Origin: Asticcacaulis biprosthecium C19
GTDB lineage: Bacteria; Pseudomonadota; Alphaproteobacteria; Caulobacterales; Caulobacteraceae
Direction: 5' to 3'
Length of the DNA: 53,701 nucleotides
Assembly (NCBI RefSeq): GCF_000204015.1
Contig: NZ_GL883079.1
Span: forward strand, 198,630 to 252,330
Every line of letters starts with the position of its first letter. Position 1 is the stretch's first letter. Below the pieces are notes generated by a model. That model was not told the DNA's origin. It saw nothing but the letters and a program-made list of their open reading frames with translations, and made no database searches. Both the position numbers and the translations under genes were made by a program. Positions 42,593 through 51,740 of this stretch are shown here, one piece after another.

Positions 42593-42620
42593 AGAGACCG
42601 CGCCTTATAACACGGTCTCT
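42593..42620 (-). promoter_or_regulatory. Hairpin in the leader of the oxygenase gene
   Basis: AGAGACCG (42593-42600) and CGGTCTCT (42613-42620) give a perfect 8-bp stem with a 12-base loop, 16 bp ahead of the oxygenase start and downstream of the small membrane-protein gene. It has no T run, so attenuation or an mRNA-stability role is only a possibility. Confidence 0.35.
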
Positions 42621-42660
42621 ATGGCAAATCCTAGACGGCAATCCATCTAAGCGTTCTCGT

Positions 42661-42703
42661 TAAGCCTCCGGGCTAAGCCTCCGTGCTAAGCTCCGGGCTA
42701 AGC
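42661..42703. repeat. 13-bp tandem repeat next to a small gene
   Basis: TAAGCCTCCGGGC, TAAGCCTCCGTGC and TAAGCTCCGGGC (the last 12 bp) run head to tail from 42661 to 42698, followed by a partial TAAGC. The final copy abuts the stop codon of the small membrane-protein gene at 42698-42700. Direct evidence of tandem duplication in a short intergenic stretch. Confidence 0.8.
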
Positions 42704-42895
42704 GTCCTGGCGGGCTTCGATATGGGCGTCAATGACGGCCGGTTCGTCGGCCGCAGGGACATAATAGGTGCTGGTGTCGACGGTGGGGGCGGCCAGGCTG
42801 GTCTGCGGCATGTTGATGACCAGGATGGCGGTGACGGCGATCAGAACCAAGGCCAGCAGGGCGAACATGGTCGTTGACGCTGAACGATAGGACAT
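42698..42895 (-). CDS. Small single-span membrane protein
   Basis: A 65-residue protein with one membrane helix (M-F-A-L-L-A-L-V-L-I-A-V-T-A-I-L-V-I) and an exported tail rich in T, A, P and D (S-T-Y-Y-V-P-A-A-D-E-P). GGAGG sits six bases before the ATG, a strong start that argues for a real gene. I do not recognise the family. It ends on a tandem repeat, and the 2OG oxygenase follows on the same strand after 120 bp. Confidence 0.65.
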   Translation of the reverse strand: MSYRSASTTMFALLALVLIAVTAILVINMPQTSLAAPTVDTSTYYVPAADEPAVIDAHIEARQDA

Positions 42896-43029
42896 GGACG
42901 CCTCCGGGGTAAAAGCCTGGGCGTACTATCGGATCAGGGCCGTAAGTTTGATATCGGATGCGAGGCGAGGAAATGCAAAGCCCCGATATGTGGCGTATGC
43001 AGTTTGCTTTTTCATCGGAAGAAAAAGCC

Positions 43030-43105
43030 TGGCTCCCCGAACAGGACTCGAACCTGTGACAAGTCGATTAACAGTCGACTGCTCTACCAACTGAGCTATC
43101 GGGGA
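43030..43105 (-). tRNA. tRNA-Asn (GTT)
   Basis: A clean 76-base cloverleaf on the minus strand, 5' TCCCCGA ... CCA 3' with the CCA encoded. The anticodon loop CTGTTAA gives anticodon GTT for Asn, flanked by the stem GTCGA/TCGAC. The D arm is AGCTCAGTTGGTAGAGC and the T arm contains GTTCGAGTC. Confidence 0.95.
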
Positions 43106-43212
43106 ATGACCTCAGGCCTTGGCAAGGCGCGCCCTATAGCAAGGCTTTGAGGGGCATGGCAAGCCTGAATGCAGATTTTTCACAACAAAACTTCGACAAT
43201 CATTCAGGGCAC

Positions 43213-43243
43213 AAAAAAAGCCCGAACATACGCCCGGGCTTTT
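43213..43243 (-). terminator. Intrinsic terminator with no assigned gene
   Basis: AAAAGCCCG (43216-43224) and CGGGCTTTT (43235-43243) make a 9-bp stem; read on the minus strand it ends in a run of seven T, a textbook intrinsic terminator. It lies 108 bp upstream of tRNA-Asn on the same strand and faces away from the chemoreceptor gene, so no known gene needs it. On the plus strand it ends in only four T. Confidence 0.75.
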
Positions 43244-43420
43244 GAGTTTGGTGATGGTGGGTGTCTTCAAAAAAGCAAAGACAACGCCGTTATTGCGGAT
43301 GTCGGGTTAATGAAGCGTAAATTCTCTTGGTTGGCGAAAAATAAACAGGGTGGAATACCGTTCATGACTAATTAACCAGCCGGATATGAAGCTCCGCGAA
43401 ACAACACAGAGGAATACGCC

Positions 43421-44557
43421 GTGCGCCTGTCTGCCCAACTGTCCCGCATCCGCGTCCTCCTGACTGTGGTCGTGGTCGGCGCTGGGGGGCTCGCGGTCCT
43501 GGCCGCATTTCCGTTGAACGTTCTGATGCTGGTTGCAGCCCTTACCGTTGTGGCTCTCGCCGTTGTCGGACTGGTACTGACGGGGCGGCGGCTGGCCGCG
43601 GGGGTTAGCGAAATGGACCGCGACATCGATTCGCTGCGCAACCGCGCGGAGGTCCAGGCTGTACGCGACGAAGAAGCCGCGCAAATGGCAGCAGCGCTTG
43701 ACGACGAGCGGCGCACCTCGGTCCAGGCCCTGGCGACAAAGCTGGAGCAGCAGGTCTCGGGTCTGTTTGACGCACTGACGCGTTCATCCAATGCCATGAC
43801 GTCCTCGGCAGAACATATGAGTCAATCGGCGTTTTCGGCTTCCGAGAGCGCCGGAAAGGTCGCTTCTGTGGCCATAGAAACCTCGCAGAACGCCCAGAAG
43901 GTCGCGTCTACGGTGATGGAGTTGTCCCAGACCGCTAACGAAATCGCCAACTCGCCCCACGAATCGACCCAGGTGTCGGCGCGTGCCTCGGCTGAGGCCG
44001 AAGCCACATCGGCGATGATGACGCGACTGGGCCGCAGCGCCGACGAAATCACCGCTGTGGTCGATATGATCACCTCGATTGCCCAGCAGACCAACCTCCT
44101 GGCGCTGAACGCCACCATCGAAGCGGCGCGGGCCGGGGAGCATGGCGCTGGCTTTGCTGTTGTCGCCTCCGAGGTCAAGACCTTGTCGCAACAGACCGAA
44201 AAGGCCACCCGGGACATTACGGCGAAGGTTCAACAGATACAGGCCGATGCCAACGGCGCCCGGTCCGCCATCGCTGCGATCGTCACCACGATCGGTGAGC
44301 TTCGCGCCGGCGCCGATGACATCGCCCGTTCGGTGGCTGCCCAGCAGATGGCGACGTCACGCATCGCCGATACGGTGGAAAATCTGGCTGCGGGCTCGCA
44401 GAGCGTTGGAGATGATATCGATTCGGTGCGCAATGTCGCGAGCGAAACCGGCCAGGTTGCCAGCGTGGTCTTCGAAGAGGCCAAGTCGGTCAGCGAAGTT
44501 TCGGCCTCGCTGCGGCGTGAGATCGGCACATTCCTGACGTCGGTGCGGGCGGCCTGA
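43421..44557 (+). CDS. Methyl-accepting chemotaxis-like protein without sensor domain
   Basis: A 378-residue chemoreceptor-like protein. Two adjacent N-terminal membrane helices (about 10-30 and 34-53) with almost no periplasmic loop are followed by coiled coil and the MCP signalling domain. The hairpin tip is [21 protein letters not shown] (about 222-242), then [10 protein letters not shown]. With no ligand domain it may sense membrane or energy state, or work through other receptors. The C-terminal R-x-x-I-G-x-F-L ends it. GTG start at 43421, GAGGA upstream. No cheA or cheW is nearby. Confidence 0.88.
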   Translation: MRLSAQLSRIRVLLTVVVVGAGGLAVLAAFPLNVLMLVAALTVVALAVVGLVLTGRRLAAGVSEMDRDIDSLRNRAEVQAVRDEEAAQMAAALDDERRTSVQALATKLEQQVSGLFDALTRSSNAMTSSAEHMSQSAFSASESAGKVASVAIETSQNAQKVASTVMELSQTANEIANSPHESTQVSARASAEAEATSAMMTRLGRSADEITAVVDMITSIAQQTNLLALNATIEAARAGEHGAGFAVVASEVKTLSQQTEKATRDITAKVQQIQADANGARSAIAAIVTTIGELRAGADDIARSVAAQQMATSRIADTVENLAAGSQSVGDDIDSVRNVASETGQVASVVFEEAKSVSEVSASLRREIGTFLTSVRAA

Positions 44558-45532
44558 TCAACGGCTTTTTGCCAGCGGGCCGATAACCTCGATCGAATCG
44601 GTGGCTACTCCCATGCGCCACGATTTCGGCACCTTGGCGTAATCTTCCGGCGTATTGATGCTGGGGAGGCCGTTGGTGCTCTTCATCGGGCCAACGAGAT
44701 AGATGTAACTTCCAGCTTTTGCGAAACGTTCCTGCAGGCGATTGGGGTAGCCCCACATCACCCAGGTGAGGTTCTGCGGCACGTAGACGGTGGTGTTGTG
44801 GCAGGCCTTGGGGACGTAGCCGCTCCAGCCAAGCGCGATGTAAGTGAAACCACAGGTTTTCAGGGCCTGTTTGCTGACCGGCTTAAGGTCCGGGCGCAGT
44901 TCGGCCAGGCGCTGGGCCGAACGCTCGCCGGCGAAGACGCTCAGCCGTTGCGGATGGGCCTCTGGATGCTCACGCAGCCATGCGTCCAGTTTCTCAGATT
45001 CGCGCGGACTGTTGCTCTTGATGTTGATCAGGAAGGCCTTGTCGGGGAAGGCCGTCAGGACTTCGGACAGGGACGGCATCTGTGCTTTGAACCGGCCGCG
45101 GAAAGGGAAGGTCTTGCCGCCGTCGTGCGTATAGCCGTAGCCGATATCCAGCGCCTTCAATGCCGCAAGGCTGTGCTCGCGGGTGACGCCCTTGCCATCG
45201 GTGCGGCAGTCTACGGTCCAGTCGTGAAAGACGGCAAAATCGCCGTCTGTCGTGGGATGAATGTCGATCTCGACCGCATCAGCGCCAGCGTCGAAGGCTG
45301 CGCGCATCGATGGCAGAGTGTTTTCCAGATAGTCGTGGGTCGGCTTGGCGATTCGCGTCGCAGTACAGGTGTCGTTCTTCAGGCCGTCGCGATTGTAATG
45401 CTGATAGACGCCGCGGTGCGCCAGCAATTGCGGCTGCGAGTCCGGCGCAGAGGCCAGCCAGGACGCATTCATGACATACAGGATGGCGGATGCCGCGGCC
45501 AAAGACCCGGCGGCCACATAACGTGTCTTCAC
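44558..45532 (-). CDS. Glycerophosphodiester phosphodiesterase family protein
   Basis: A 324-residue protein with an N-terminal membrane anchor or signal (A-A-G-S-L-A-A-A-S-A-I-L-Y-V) and a GDPD TIM-barrel domain. Catalytic elements are L-L-A-H-R-G (His), E-I-D-I-H-P-T-T-D-G (acid pair) and F-A-V-F-H-D-W (second His). Such enzymes hydrolyse glycerophosphodiesters from phospholipid turnover to sn-glycerol-3-phosphate. The domain carries an extra insertion around D-Y-L-E-N-T-L. Start GTG at 45532 with AGGGAG five bases upstream is better than the earlier ATG at 45556. Confidence 0.88.
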   Translation of the reverse strand: MKTRYVAAGSLAAASAILYVMNASWLASAPDSQPQLLAHRGVYQHYNRDGLKNDTCTATRIAKPTHDYLENTLPSMRAAFDAGADAVEIDIHPTTDGDFAVFHDWTVDCRTDGKGVTREHSLAALKALDIGYGYTHDGGKTFPFRGRFKAQMPSLSEVLTAFPDKAFLINIKSNSPRESEKLDAWLREHPEAHPQRLSVFAGERSAQRLAELRPDLKPVSKQALKTCGFTYIALGWSGYVPKACHNTTVYVPQNLTWVMWGYPNRLQERFAKAGSYIYLVGPMKSTNGLPSINTPEDYAKVPKSWRMGVATDSIEVIGPLAKSR

Positions 45533-45592
45533 GACGCACTCCCTCGACCGCGGCAACTTAGCCGCGGGTGGGCGCGTTTGTACAGGGGAGAA

Positions 45593-45666
45593 TGGAGGCC
45601 TGACCCGGAGTCGAACCGGGCTTCACGGATTTGCAATCCGGTGCGTAACCGCTCCGCCATCAGGCC
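45593..45666 (-). tRNA. tRNA-Cys (GCA)
   Basis: A 74-base cloverleaf on the minus strand from GGCCTGA to an encoded CCA, with U73 (typical for Cys). The anticodon loop TTGCAAA yields GCA, and its stem is CCGGA/TCCGG. The T arm holds GTTCGACTC. It lies between the glycerophosphodiesterase and a PCMT-like gene. Confidence 0.95.
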
Positions 45667-45861
45667 TCACTGGAGCGAAGGGCGATCAGCTATCAGATCG
45701 TCCCGTTCATCGCAATTGCTTATATGAAAATTCCTGAGGAATATTTACCGCCTTTGCTCTCGTCGCACGGCGCAATTTGCGGCGCAGGGTAATTGCAGTC
45801 TGGCGCGCGCATGCCTATAAGAGCGCATACGAGTCCGCGTCCTTTTTCGAGAACTTATCCC

Positions 45862-46491
45862 ATGGATTTCCACGCCGCCCGTCAGAACATGGTCGAATCC
45901 CAGGTCCGGGTGAACGATGTCACCGATACCGCGCTGCAACTGGCCATGCGCCATGTTTCGCGCGAGCGCCTGTGCGCGCCGTCCCAGGGCTTTGCCGCCT
46001 ATGGTGATGTCGAGGTCGCCATCGCGCCGGGTCGGGTGCTGATGGCGCCGCGCGACGTCGCCAAGCTGCTGCAATCGCTCGAACCGCGCGCCGGCGAAAC
46101 CGCCCTGGCGATCGCCGCGCCCTATGCCGCCGCTGTTCTGGCCCATGCCGGTCTCACGGTCACGGCCCAGGAAGCCGATCCGCGCGCCCAGGCGGTGGTT
46201 GAACCCTACCTGAAGGAACTGGGCGTCAGGATCGAGACCAACGACCTCAAGATTCCGGCGGGCCGCGACTACGATGTCATCGTCATCGAAGGCGCCGTCG
46301 CCGAACTACCGGCCGCCTGGTTGAAGGCGTTGAAGGTCGGCGGTCGCCTGGCGGTGGTGCTGAAAGACAGCAAGATCGGCCGCGCGCGGCTCTATATCCG
46401 TCTGGAAGCCGGTTTCTCGGAACGTGAGGTCTTCGATTCGTCGCCGTCGACCCTGCCGGGCTTTGCGCGCACGCCCAGTTTCGAATTCTGA
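45862..46491 (+). CDS. PCMT-like protein with degenerate SAM site
   Basis: A 209-residue protein of the isoaspartyl methyltransferase family, an alphaproteobacterial side branch. It keeps the fold and the opening M-D-F-H-A-A-R-Q-N-M-V-E-S-Q-V-R-V-N-D-V-T-D, and Y-D-V-I-V-I-E-G-A-V-A-E-L-P in place of the catalytic region, but the SAM motif G-T-G-S-G-Y has become A-L-A-I-A-A-P-Y-A-A-A-V. Methyl transfer is therefore doubtful. The frame is open to 45793; the ATG at 45862 has GAGAAC just upstream. It precedes tolC, an arrangement also found in Caulobacter to my recollection, so a role tied to outer-membrane export is possible. Confidence 0.75.
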   Translation: MDFHAARQNMVESQVRVNDVTDTALQLAMRHVSRERLCAPSQGFAAYGDVEVAIAPGRVLMAPRDVAKLLQSLEPRAGETALAIAAPYAAAVLAHAGLTVTAQEADPRAQAVVEPYLKELGVRIETNDLKIPAGRDYDVIVIEGAVAELPAAWLKALKVGGRLAVVLKDSKIGRARLYIRLEAGFSEREVFDSSPSTLPGFARTPSFEF

Positions 46492-46653
46492 AAGAGTGCT
46501 GCCAAAAACGCGTCGTTGCAGGGTAGAGTGATGCAACCGTGCGACGGCCGGCATTTTAGATACGCCTGAAACGGCAAATGAATAAAGCTTAACTCGCCAA
46601 GTCTAAAAATGTCTGGCAGGAAGAGTCCGCAAGTTTTACGCAATTGACGGGCA

Positions 46654-46671
46654 GGGTGGTCTGGACCACCC
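46654..46671. promoter_or_regulatory. Palindrome upstream of tolC
   Basis: GGGTGGTC-TG-GACCACCC is a perfect 18-bp palindrome, 41 bp before the tolC ATG. With only 2 bases between the arms, it suits a dimeric DNA-binding protein better than an RNA hairpin. Regulator unknown. Confidence 0.5.
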
Positions 46672-46711
46672 GCTCGACCTGCCGGCGCAGCCGGAGTTAC
46701 TATCGGGGTAC

Positions 46712-48163
46712 ATGATGACCATGTTGAAGTTCGGACGTTCTTTTTCCTCGGGTTTGGCCTCAGGTTTGGCCTTGGGGCTGGGAACATTGGTAACCGCGTC
46801 GGTGCTGGCCCTGGGCGCCGCCACGGCTGTCAGTGCGGAAAGCCTGAATGAGGCGATCGCCCAGGCCTATAACCAGAATCCGACCCTGGCGCGCGCCCGC
46901 GCGGCCCAGCGCGCGGCGGACGAACGTTACGTCCAGACGCGTTCGGAGTTTGGTCCGTCGCTCAGCGTCGGCGGAAGCGTCAACTACACAGACACCGACA
47001 CCTCGTTCCAGCCAGGCAACCAGCGTTCGAACACGTCGCTGTCGGTCAGTGCCGACCAGAATATTTTCACCTCGGGCGGCCTGACCAACTCATTGCGCGC
47101 TTCGGAGGCCAATATCCGGGCCGGGCAGCAGGATCTGCGCTCGACCGAATCCCAGGTGCTGCTGGACGTCATCCAGGTCTATACGGCCGTGCGCCGTGAT
47201 CAGCAGGCGCTGAAGATTTCGCAGGACAATTACGACATCCTGAAGCAACAGCTTGAACAGACACAGGCCCAGTTCGATGCCGGTCAGCTGACTCGCACCG
47301 ACGTCGCCCAGTCCCAGGCCCGCCTGTCGGCCTCAGCCGCGTCGCTGGCCCAGGCCCAGGCGCAGCTGGACGCTGACCGCGCCCAGTATGTCGCCATTGT
47401 CGGCCAAGCGCCGATCGGCCTGGAAGCGGAACCGGTTCTTCCGGGGCTGCCGGCTGATTTCAATACTGCCCTGCAGACCGCCGAGCGCAACAATCCGGAC
47501 CTTCAGGCCTCGCTCTATGCGGAAGACGCCGCCAAGGCCAATCTGGGCGCTGCCCGTTCGGTGTTCGGCCCGACCGTGTCGCTGGGCGCCGTCTACAGCG
47601 GCACCACGCCGACCGACGATCTCGGTGGTTTCGGTGACGCCGCCGGTGCTACGGCGACATTGCGCTTCAATGTGCCTCTGTTTAGCGCCGGTCTCAACGG
47701 TTCGCGCGTCCGCGAGGCGGCTGAAAACTACAATGCCCAGAAGATCAGCACGGAAATCACGCGCCGTGCCGTGGTATCGTCCGTGTCCCAGGCCTGGTCG
47801 CAGATGATCGCTGCCCGTTCGGCCGTGTCGTCCAACCAGGAGCAGGTCCGTGCCGCTCAGGTCGCCGCCGAGGGGGTCAAGACCGAGCAGCAGGTCGGCC
47901 TGCGCACCAATATCGAAGTTCTGAACGCGCAGCAGGAACTGAAGTCGGCCCAGTTGCAACTGCTGGAGGCCGAGCGCACCCAGTATGTCGCCGCCAGCCA
48001 GTTGCTGTCGGTCATGGGTGGCATGACGGTGCAGGCATTCGTGCCGAGCATCGAAGTGTACGACCCGCAGGAAAACTTCAACAACGTCAAGTCGAAGGGG
48101 TGGACTCCTCTGGAGCCGGTATCGCGGGCGCTGGACGGACTGGCTGCCGGCGGCAGCAAGTAA
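46712..48163 (+). CDS. TolC-family outer-membrane efflux/secretion channel
   Basis: A 483-residue TolC/RsaF-like outer-membrane channel for type I secretion and drug efflux. After a signal peptide (ends A-A-T-A-V-S-A) come the two pseudo-repeated OEP domains: the first starts S-L-N-E-A-I-A-Q-A-Y-N-Q-N-P-T-L and the second D-F-N-T-A-L-Q-T-A-E-R-N-N-P-D-L (about 230-245). Long coiled-coil helices rich in Q and A (Q-T-Q-A-Q-F-D-A-G-Q-L-T-R-T-D-V) build the tunnel. Y-V-A-A-S-Q-L-L closes it. In Caulobacter the equivalent exports the S-layer protein; the cargo here is unknown. Followed by a terminator, then popZ. Confidence 0.9.
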   Translation: MMTMLKFGRSFSSGLASGLALGLGTLVTASVLALGAATAVSAESLNEAIAQAYNQNPTLARARAAQRAADERYVQTRSEFGPSLSVGGSVNYTDTDTSFQPGNQRSNTSLSVSADQNIFTSGGLTNSLRASEANIRAGQQDLRSTESQVLLDVIQVYTAVRRDQQALKISQDNYDILKQQLEQTQAQFDAGQLTRTDVAQSQARLSASAASLAQAQAQLDADRAQYVAIVGQAPIGLEAEPVLPGLPADFNTALQTAERNNPDLQASLYAEDAAKANLGAARSVFGPTVSLGAVYSGTTPTDDLGGFGDAAGATATLRFNVPLFSAGLNGSRVREAAENYNAQKISTEITRRAVVSSVSQAWSQMIAARSAVSSNQEQVRAAQVAAEGVKTEQQVGLRTNIEVLNAQQELKSAQLQLLEAERTQYVAASQLLSVMGGMTVQAFVPSIEVYDPQENFNNVKSKGWTPLEPVSRALDGLAAGGSK

Positions 48164-48189
48164 AACGCATTGGAATTTTATGCGAAGTG

Positions 48190-48213
48190 ACGCCTGCGAT
48201 CCGTCGCAGGCGT
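48190..48213 (+). terminator. Terminator after tolC
   Basis: ACGCCTGCGA (48190-48199) and TCGCAGGCGT (48204-48213) form a perfect 10-bp stem with a 4-base loop, followed by TCGCTTTAT. It closes the tolC transcript before popZ. The T run is short. Confidence 0.75.
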
Positions 48214-48353
48214 TCGCTTTATCACAGAAAAATTAGCCTTTTCGACGAAATTCGCCCCGCAAACCCTGTCTGGAGTGTTGCCAAGGTGGTCGAACACATG
48301 TCACCCTTACCGCGACTTCAGTTTTGAAATCCGATTCGCAGGCGCTTAAAAAC

Positions 48354-48881
48354 ATGGCAGAACAATCCGCACACGAACCGACCATGGAGGAAATTCTCGC
48401 CTCTATCCGCCGTATCATCTCGGAAGATGACGCGCCGGAAGCCGAGAAGCCCGCGCCGGTTGCCGCGGCCCCCGAGCCCGAGCCGGAACCCGAACCCCTG
48501 CCGGTCATTGAGGAAGAACCAGAAGAGGACGTCCTGGAGCTAACCGAAACCTACGATGCGGCGCCCACCATCTCGATTGGTGACATCGACGCCTATGAGC
48601 CGATCAGGCCGGAGCCGGCCCCGACGCCCACGCCCGTCTACAAGCCGGAACCGCGCCGCGAGTCGCTCGTCAGCGAGCGTACGGAATCGAGTGCCGCTTC
48701 GGCGTTCGGTTCACTGACGTCGTCTCTGCTGGTGCCGCATAGCGACCGCACGCTGGAAGACGTCACCAAGGACCTGCTGCGCCCGCTGCTGCAACAGTGG
48801 CTGGACTCGCACTTGCCAGCCATCGTCGAAGAAGCCGTACGTGCCGAAGTCGAACGCATTGCACGACAGGGCCGCCGGTAA
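48354..48881 (+). CDS. popZ: Polar organizing protein PopZ
   Basis: A 175-residue PopZ, which self-assembles at the cell poles to anchor ParB-bound origins and gather cell-cycle regulators in Caulobacter-type cells. The N-terminal client-binding helix is T-M-E-E-I-L-A-S-I-R-R-I-I-S-E-D-D (about 12-27); the middle is an acidic, Pro/Glu-rich disordered linker; the C-terminal oligomer helices read A-S-A-F-G-S-L-T-S-S-L-L and L-R-P-L-L-Q-Q-W-L-D-S-H-L-P. Caulobacter PopZ is about 177 residues. The gene is followed by valS as in Caulobacter. The ATG at 48354 gives the family N-terminus; the frame starts at 48324. Confidence 0.95.
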   Translation: MAEQSAHEPTMEEILASIRRIISEDDAPEAEKPAPVAAAPEPEPEPEPLPVIEEEPEEDVLELTETYDAAPTISIGDIDAYEPIRPEPAPTPTPVYKPEPRRESLVSERTESSAASAFGSLTSSLLVPHSDRTLEDVTKDLLRPLLQQWLDSHLPAIVEEAVRAEVERIARQGRR

Positions 48882-48911
48882 AACTGGATTTCCTCCATAC
48901 CACCTGATAAG

Positions 48912-48938
48912 AGCGGCGTCCTGTGACGCCGCTTTTTT
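48912..48938 (+). terminator. Intrinsic terminator after popZ
   Basis: AGCGGCGTC (48912-48920) and GACGCCGCT (48925-48933) pair perfectly across a 4-base loop and are followed by six T. A strong Rho-independent terminator, 31 bp after the popZ stop, separating it from valS. Confidence 0.92.
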
Positions 48939-48983
48939 CATTTTCGTCGCCATCTCCTTTCGTTTTTGACCTCCTGAAAGACC

Positions 48984-51689
48984 ATGCTGGAAAAGACTTT
49001 TGACCCCGCCGCCGTTGAACCCCGTCTGTATCAGATGTGGGAAAAGTCGGGCGTATTCGCCCCGATCGACGACCCGAAAGCGGAAACCTTTTCCATCGTC
49101 ATCCCGCCCCCCAATGTCACAGGCAATCTGCACGTCGGTCATGCGCTGAACAACACGCTCCAGGATGTCCTCACACGCTTCGAGCGCATGCGTGGCAAGG
49201 CGGCCCTTTGGCTGCCCGGGACCGACCATGCCGGTATCGCCACCCAGATGGTGGTCGAGCGGCAATTGGCGGCTGCCGGCAATATCGGCCGCCGCGACAT
49301 GGGCCGCGAGGCCTTTGTCGCCAAGGTCTGGGAATGGAAGGCCGAGTCGGGCGGCAATATTGTGCGTCAGTTGCGTCGTTTGGGCGCCTCATGTGACTGG
49401 TCGCGGGAGCGCTTCACCCTGGACGAGGGGCTGTCGGCGGCGGTGCGCAAGGTCTTTGTCCAACTGCATCGCGACGGGCTGATGTACCGCGACAAGCGCC
49501 TGGTCAACTGGGATCCGCAGTTTCAGACCGCCATTTCAGATCTCGAAGTCGAGCAGAAGGAGGTCGACGGCCATTACTGGCATTTCGCCTACCAACTGGC
49601 CGACGGCGTTACCTATGGGCATCCGGTCAAGGATGAGGACGGCAACGAAACGGTCGAAACACGCAACTACATCGTTGTCGCCACGACCCGGCCGGAGACG
49701 ATGCTGGGGGATTCCGGTGTCGCCGTTCACCCCGAGGACGAGCGCTACAAGGGGCTTATTGGCAAGGACGTCATCCTGCCAATCACCGGTCGGCGCGTGC
49801 CGATCGTCGGCGACGACTATGCCGATCCGGAAAAGGGCTCCGGCGCGGTCAAGATCACACCGGCGCATGATTTCAACGACTTCCAGGTTGGCAAACGGCA
49901 TGATCTGGCTCAGATCAACGTCATGGACGAGATGGCGCGGATCATCGTCGCGCCGTACGAAAATGAGGACCGTTTCGCGGCGCGCAAGGCCATCGTCGCG
50001 CGCGCCGAAGAAGAGGGCTGGCTGAAGGCAATTGAGAAGACCCGCCACATGGTCCCCCATGGTGACCGTTCCGGCGTGGTCATTGAGCCGTTCCTGACCG
50101 ACCAGTGGTATGTCAATGCCGGTGAGCTGGCCAAGGAGGCGGTGCGCGCCGTCGAGGATGGCCGCACGGTCTTCGAGCCGAAATCGTGGGAAAAGACCTA
50201 TTTTGAGTGGATGCGCAACATCGAGCCGTGGTGTGTGTCGCGCCAACTGTGGTGGGGGCATCGAATCCCGGCTTGGTACGGTCCGGACGGCACGATCTTT
50301 GTCGAGATGTCTGAGGCCGACGCCCTGAAGGCGGCTCAAGCCCACTATGGCAAGGCGACACCGCTGAAGCAGGACGAGGACGTTCTGGACACCTGGTTCT
50401 CGTCGGCCTTGTGGCCATTCTCGACCATGGGCTGGCCGGACAAGACTGACGACCTGAAGCGCTTCTACCCGACCCATACTCTGATCACCGGATTCGACAT
50501 TATCTTCTTCTGGGTCGCCCGGATGATGATGATGGGCCTGCACTTCACCGGTGAGGCGCCGTTCAAGCGCGTCTTCATCAATGCCCTTGTCCGCGACGAG
50601 AAGGGCCAGAAGATGTCGAAGTCAAAAAACAACGTCATGGACCCGCTGGTTCTGATCGACGAGTTCGGCGCCGATGCGTTGCGTTTCACCATGACCGCCA
50701 TGTCGGGCCAGGGGCGCGACATCAAGTTGTCGAAACAACGCATTGAAGGCTATCGCAATTTTGGCACCAAGCTGTGGAATGCCACACGTTTTGCCCAGAT
50801 GAACGAGTGCGCCCGCGTCGACGGCTTCGACCCAGCGTCAGCCAGGCTGACCCTGTCGCGTTGGATTCGCGGCGAGGTCCAGAAGACCCAGGCAGCGCTG
50901 ACTGCAGCGCTGGAGGCCTGTGCCTTCGACGATGCGGCCAATGTGCTGTACCGGTTCATCTGGAACGTTTTCTGCGACTGGTACCTGGAACTGGCCAAGC
51001 CGATTCTGAACGGCGACGACGAAGTCGCGACGACCGAAATCCGCGCAATGACGGCCTGGGTGCTCGACCAGGCCATGGTTATGCTTCATCCGGTCATGCC
51101 GTTCATTACCGAGGAACTGTGGCAGCAGACCGGCGGCCAGAATATAAAAAATGGCGGGATGTTGATCAACCACAGCTGGCCGAAGTCGGATGCGTCGGCG
51201 GTCGATGGCGAGGCCGACGACGAGATCAACTGGCTGATTGACCTGATCACCGAGATACGCTCGATCCGCTCGGAGATGAACGTGCCGGGTTCGGCGCGGG
51301 CGCCGCTGGTTTTGACGGGGGCATCGGAGGTGACACGTGCGCGTATCGCGACGCACGAGGACCTGATTCTGTTCCTGGGTCGTTTGTCCAGGGTCGAGGC
51401 GGCGGAAACGCCCGCCGCCGGTTCGGTGCCATTCGTGGCGGGTGAAGCGACGGCGCATCTGGCGATTGCCGAATTCATCGACTTGAAGGCGGAGCAGGCC
51501 CGCCTGTTGAAAGACATTGCGGCTTTCGACAAGTCGATCGACGGCGTCAGGCGCAAGCTCGACAATCCGGAGTTCGTCAAGAAGGCGCCGGAAGAGGTGA
51601 TCGAGGAAAACCGCGAACGCCTGGCCGAAGCCGAGAGCGGCAAGGCGAAGCTGGCCGCCGCCCTGGAACGTCTGAAGGTCGCGCTTTAG
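48984..51689 (+). CDS. valS: Valyl-tRNA synthetase
   Basis: A 901-residue class I aminoacyl-tRNA synthetase for valine. Signatures are [14 protein letters not shown] (HIGH, about 40-53), the editing-domain [26 protein letters not shown] and K-M-S-K-S-K-N-N-V (KMSKS, about 549-557). The C-terminal coiled-coil tRNA arm (about 835-895) reads [12 protein letters not shown]. Length is normal. It follows popZ with its own promoter region and ends in a hairpin terminator. Confidence 0.97.
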   Translation: MLEKTFDPAAVEPRLYQMWEKSGVFAPIDDPKAETFSIVIPPPNVTGNLHVGHALNNTLQDVLTRFERMRGKAALWLPGTDHAGIATQMVVERQLAAAGNIGRRDMGREAFVAKVWEWKAESGGNIVRQLRRLGASCDWSRERFTLDEGLSAAVRKVFVQLHRDGLMYRDKRLVNWDPQFQTAISDLEVEQKEVDGHYWHFAYQLADGVTYGHPVKDEDGNETVETRNYIVVATTRPETMLGDSGVAVHPEDERYKGLIGKDVILPITGRRVPIVGDDYADPEKGSGAVKITPAHDFNDFQVGKRHDLAQINVMDEMARIIVAPYENEDRFAARKAIVARAEEEGWLKAIEKTRHMVPHGDRSGVVIEPFLTDQWYVNAGELAKEAVRAVEDGRTVFEPKSWEKTYFEWMRNIEPWCVSRQLWWGHRIPAWYGPDGTIFVEMSEADALKAAQAHYGKATPLKQDEDVLDTWFSSALWPFSTMGWPDKTDDLKRFYPTHTLITGFDIIFFWVARMMMMGLHFTGEAPFKRVFINALVRDEKGQKMSKSKNNVMDPLVLIDEFGADALRFTMTAMSGQGRDIKLSKQRIEGYRNFGTKLWNATRFAQMNECARVDGFDPASARLTLSRWIRGEVQKTQAALTAALEACAFDDAANVLYRFIWNVFCDWYLELAKPILNGDDEVATTEIRAMTAWVLDQAMVMLHPVMPFITEELWQQTGGQNIKNGGMLINHSWPKSDASAVDGEADDEINWLIDLITEIRSIRSEMNVPGSARAPLVLTGASEVTRARIATHEDLILFLGRLSRVEAAETPAAGSVPFVAGEATAHLAIAEFIDLKAEQARLLKDIAAFDKSIDGVRRKLDNPEFVKKAPEEVIEENRERLAEAESGKAKLAAALERLKVAL

Positions 51690-51739
51690 AGCGCGTTTCG
51701 ATCCGGAAGAATCGGATCGGCGCTCTGAGATTTTTTTTT
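51688..51739 (+). terminator. Terminator after valS
   Basis: AGAGCGC (51688-51694) pairs with GCGCTCT (51720-51726) and, within, CGATCCG (51699-51705) pairs with CGGATCG (51713-51719), a 14-bp stem with one 4-base bulge. It overlaps the valS stop and is followed by GAGA and nine T (51731-51739). Confidence 0.88.
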
Positions 51740-51740
51740 G

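Noticed and set aside
43169-43375. 68-codon plus-strand frame across the orphan terminator
   Set aside because: It runs through a hairpin terminator and lacks a good start context.
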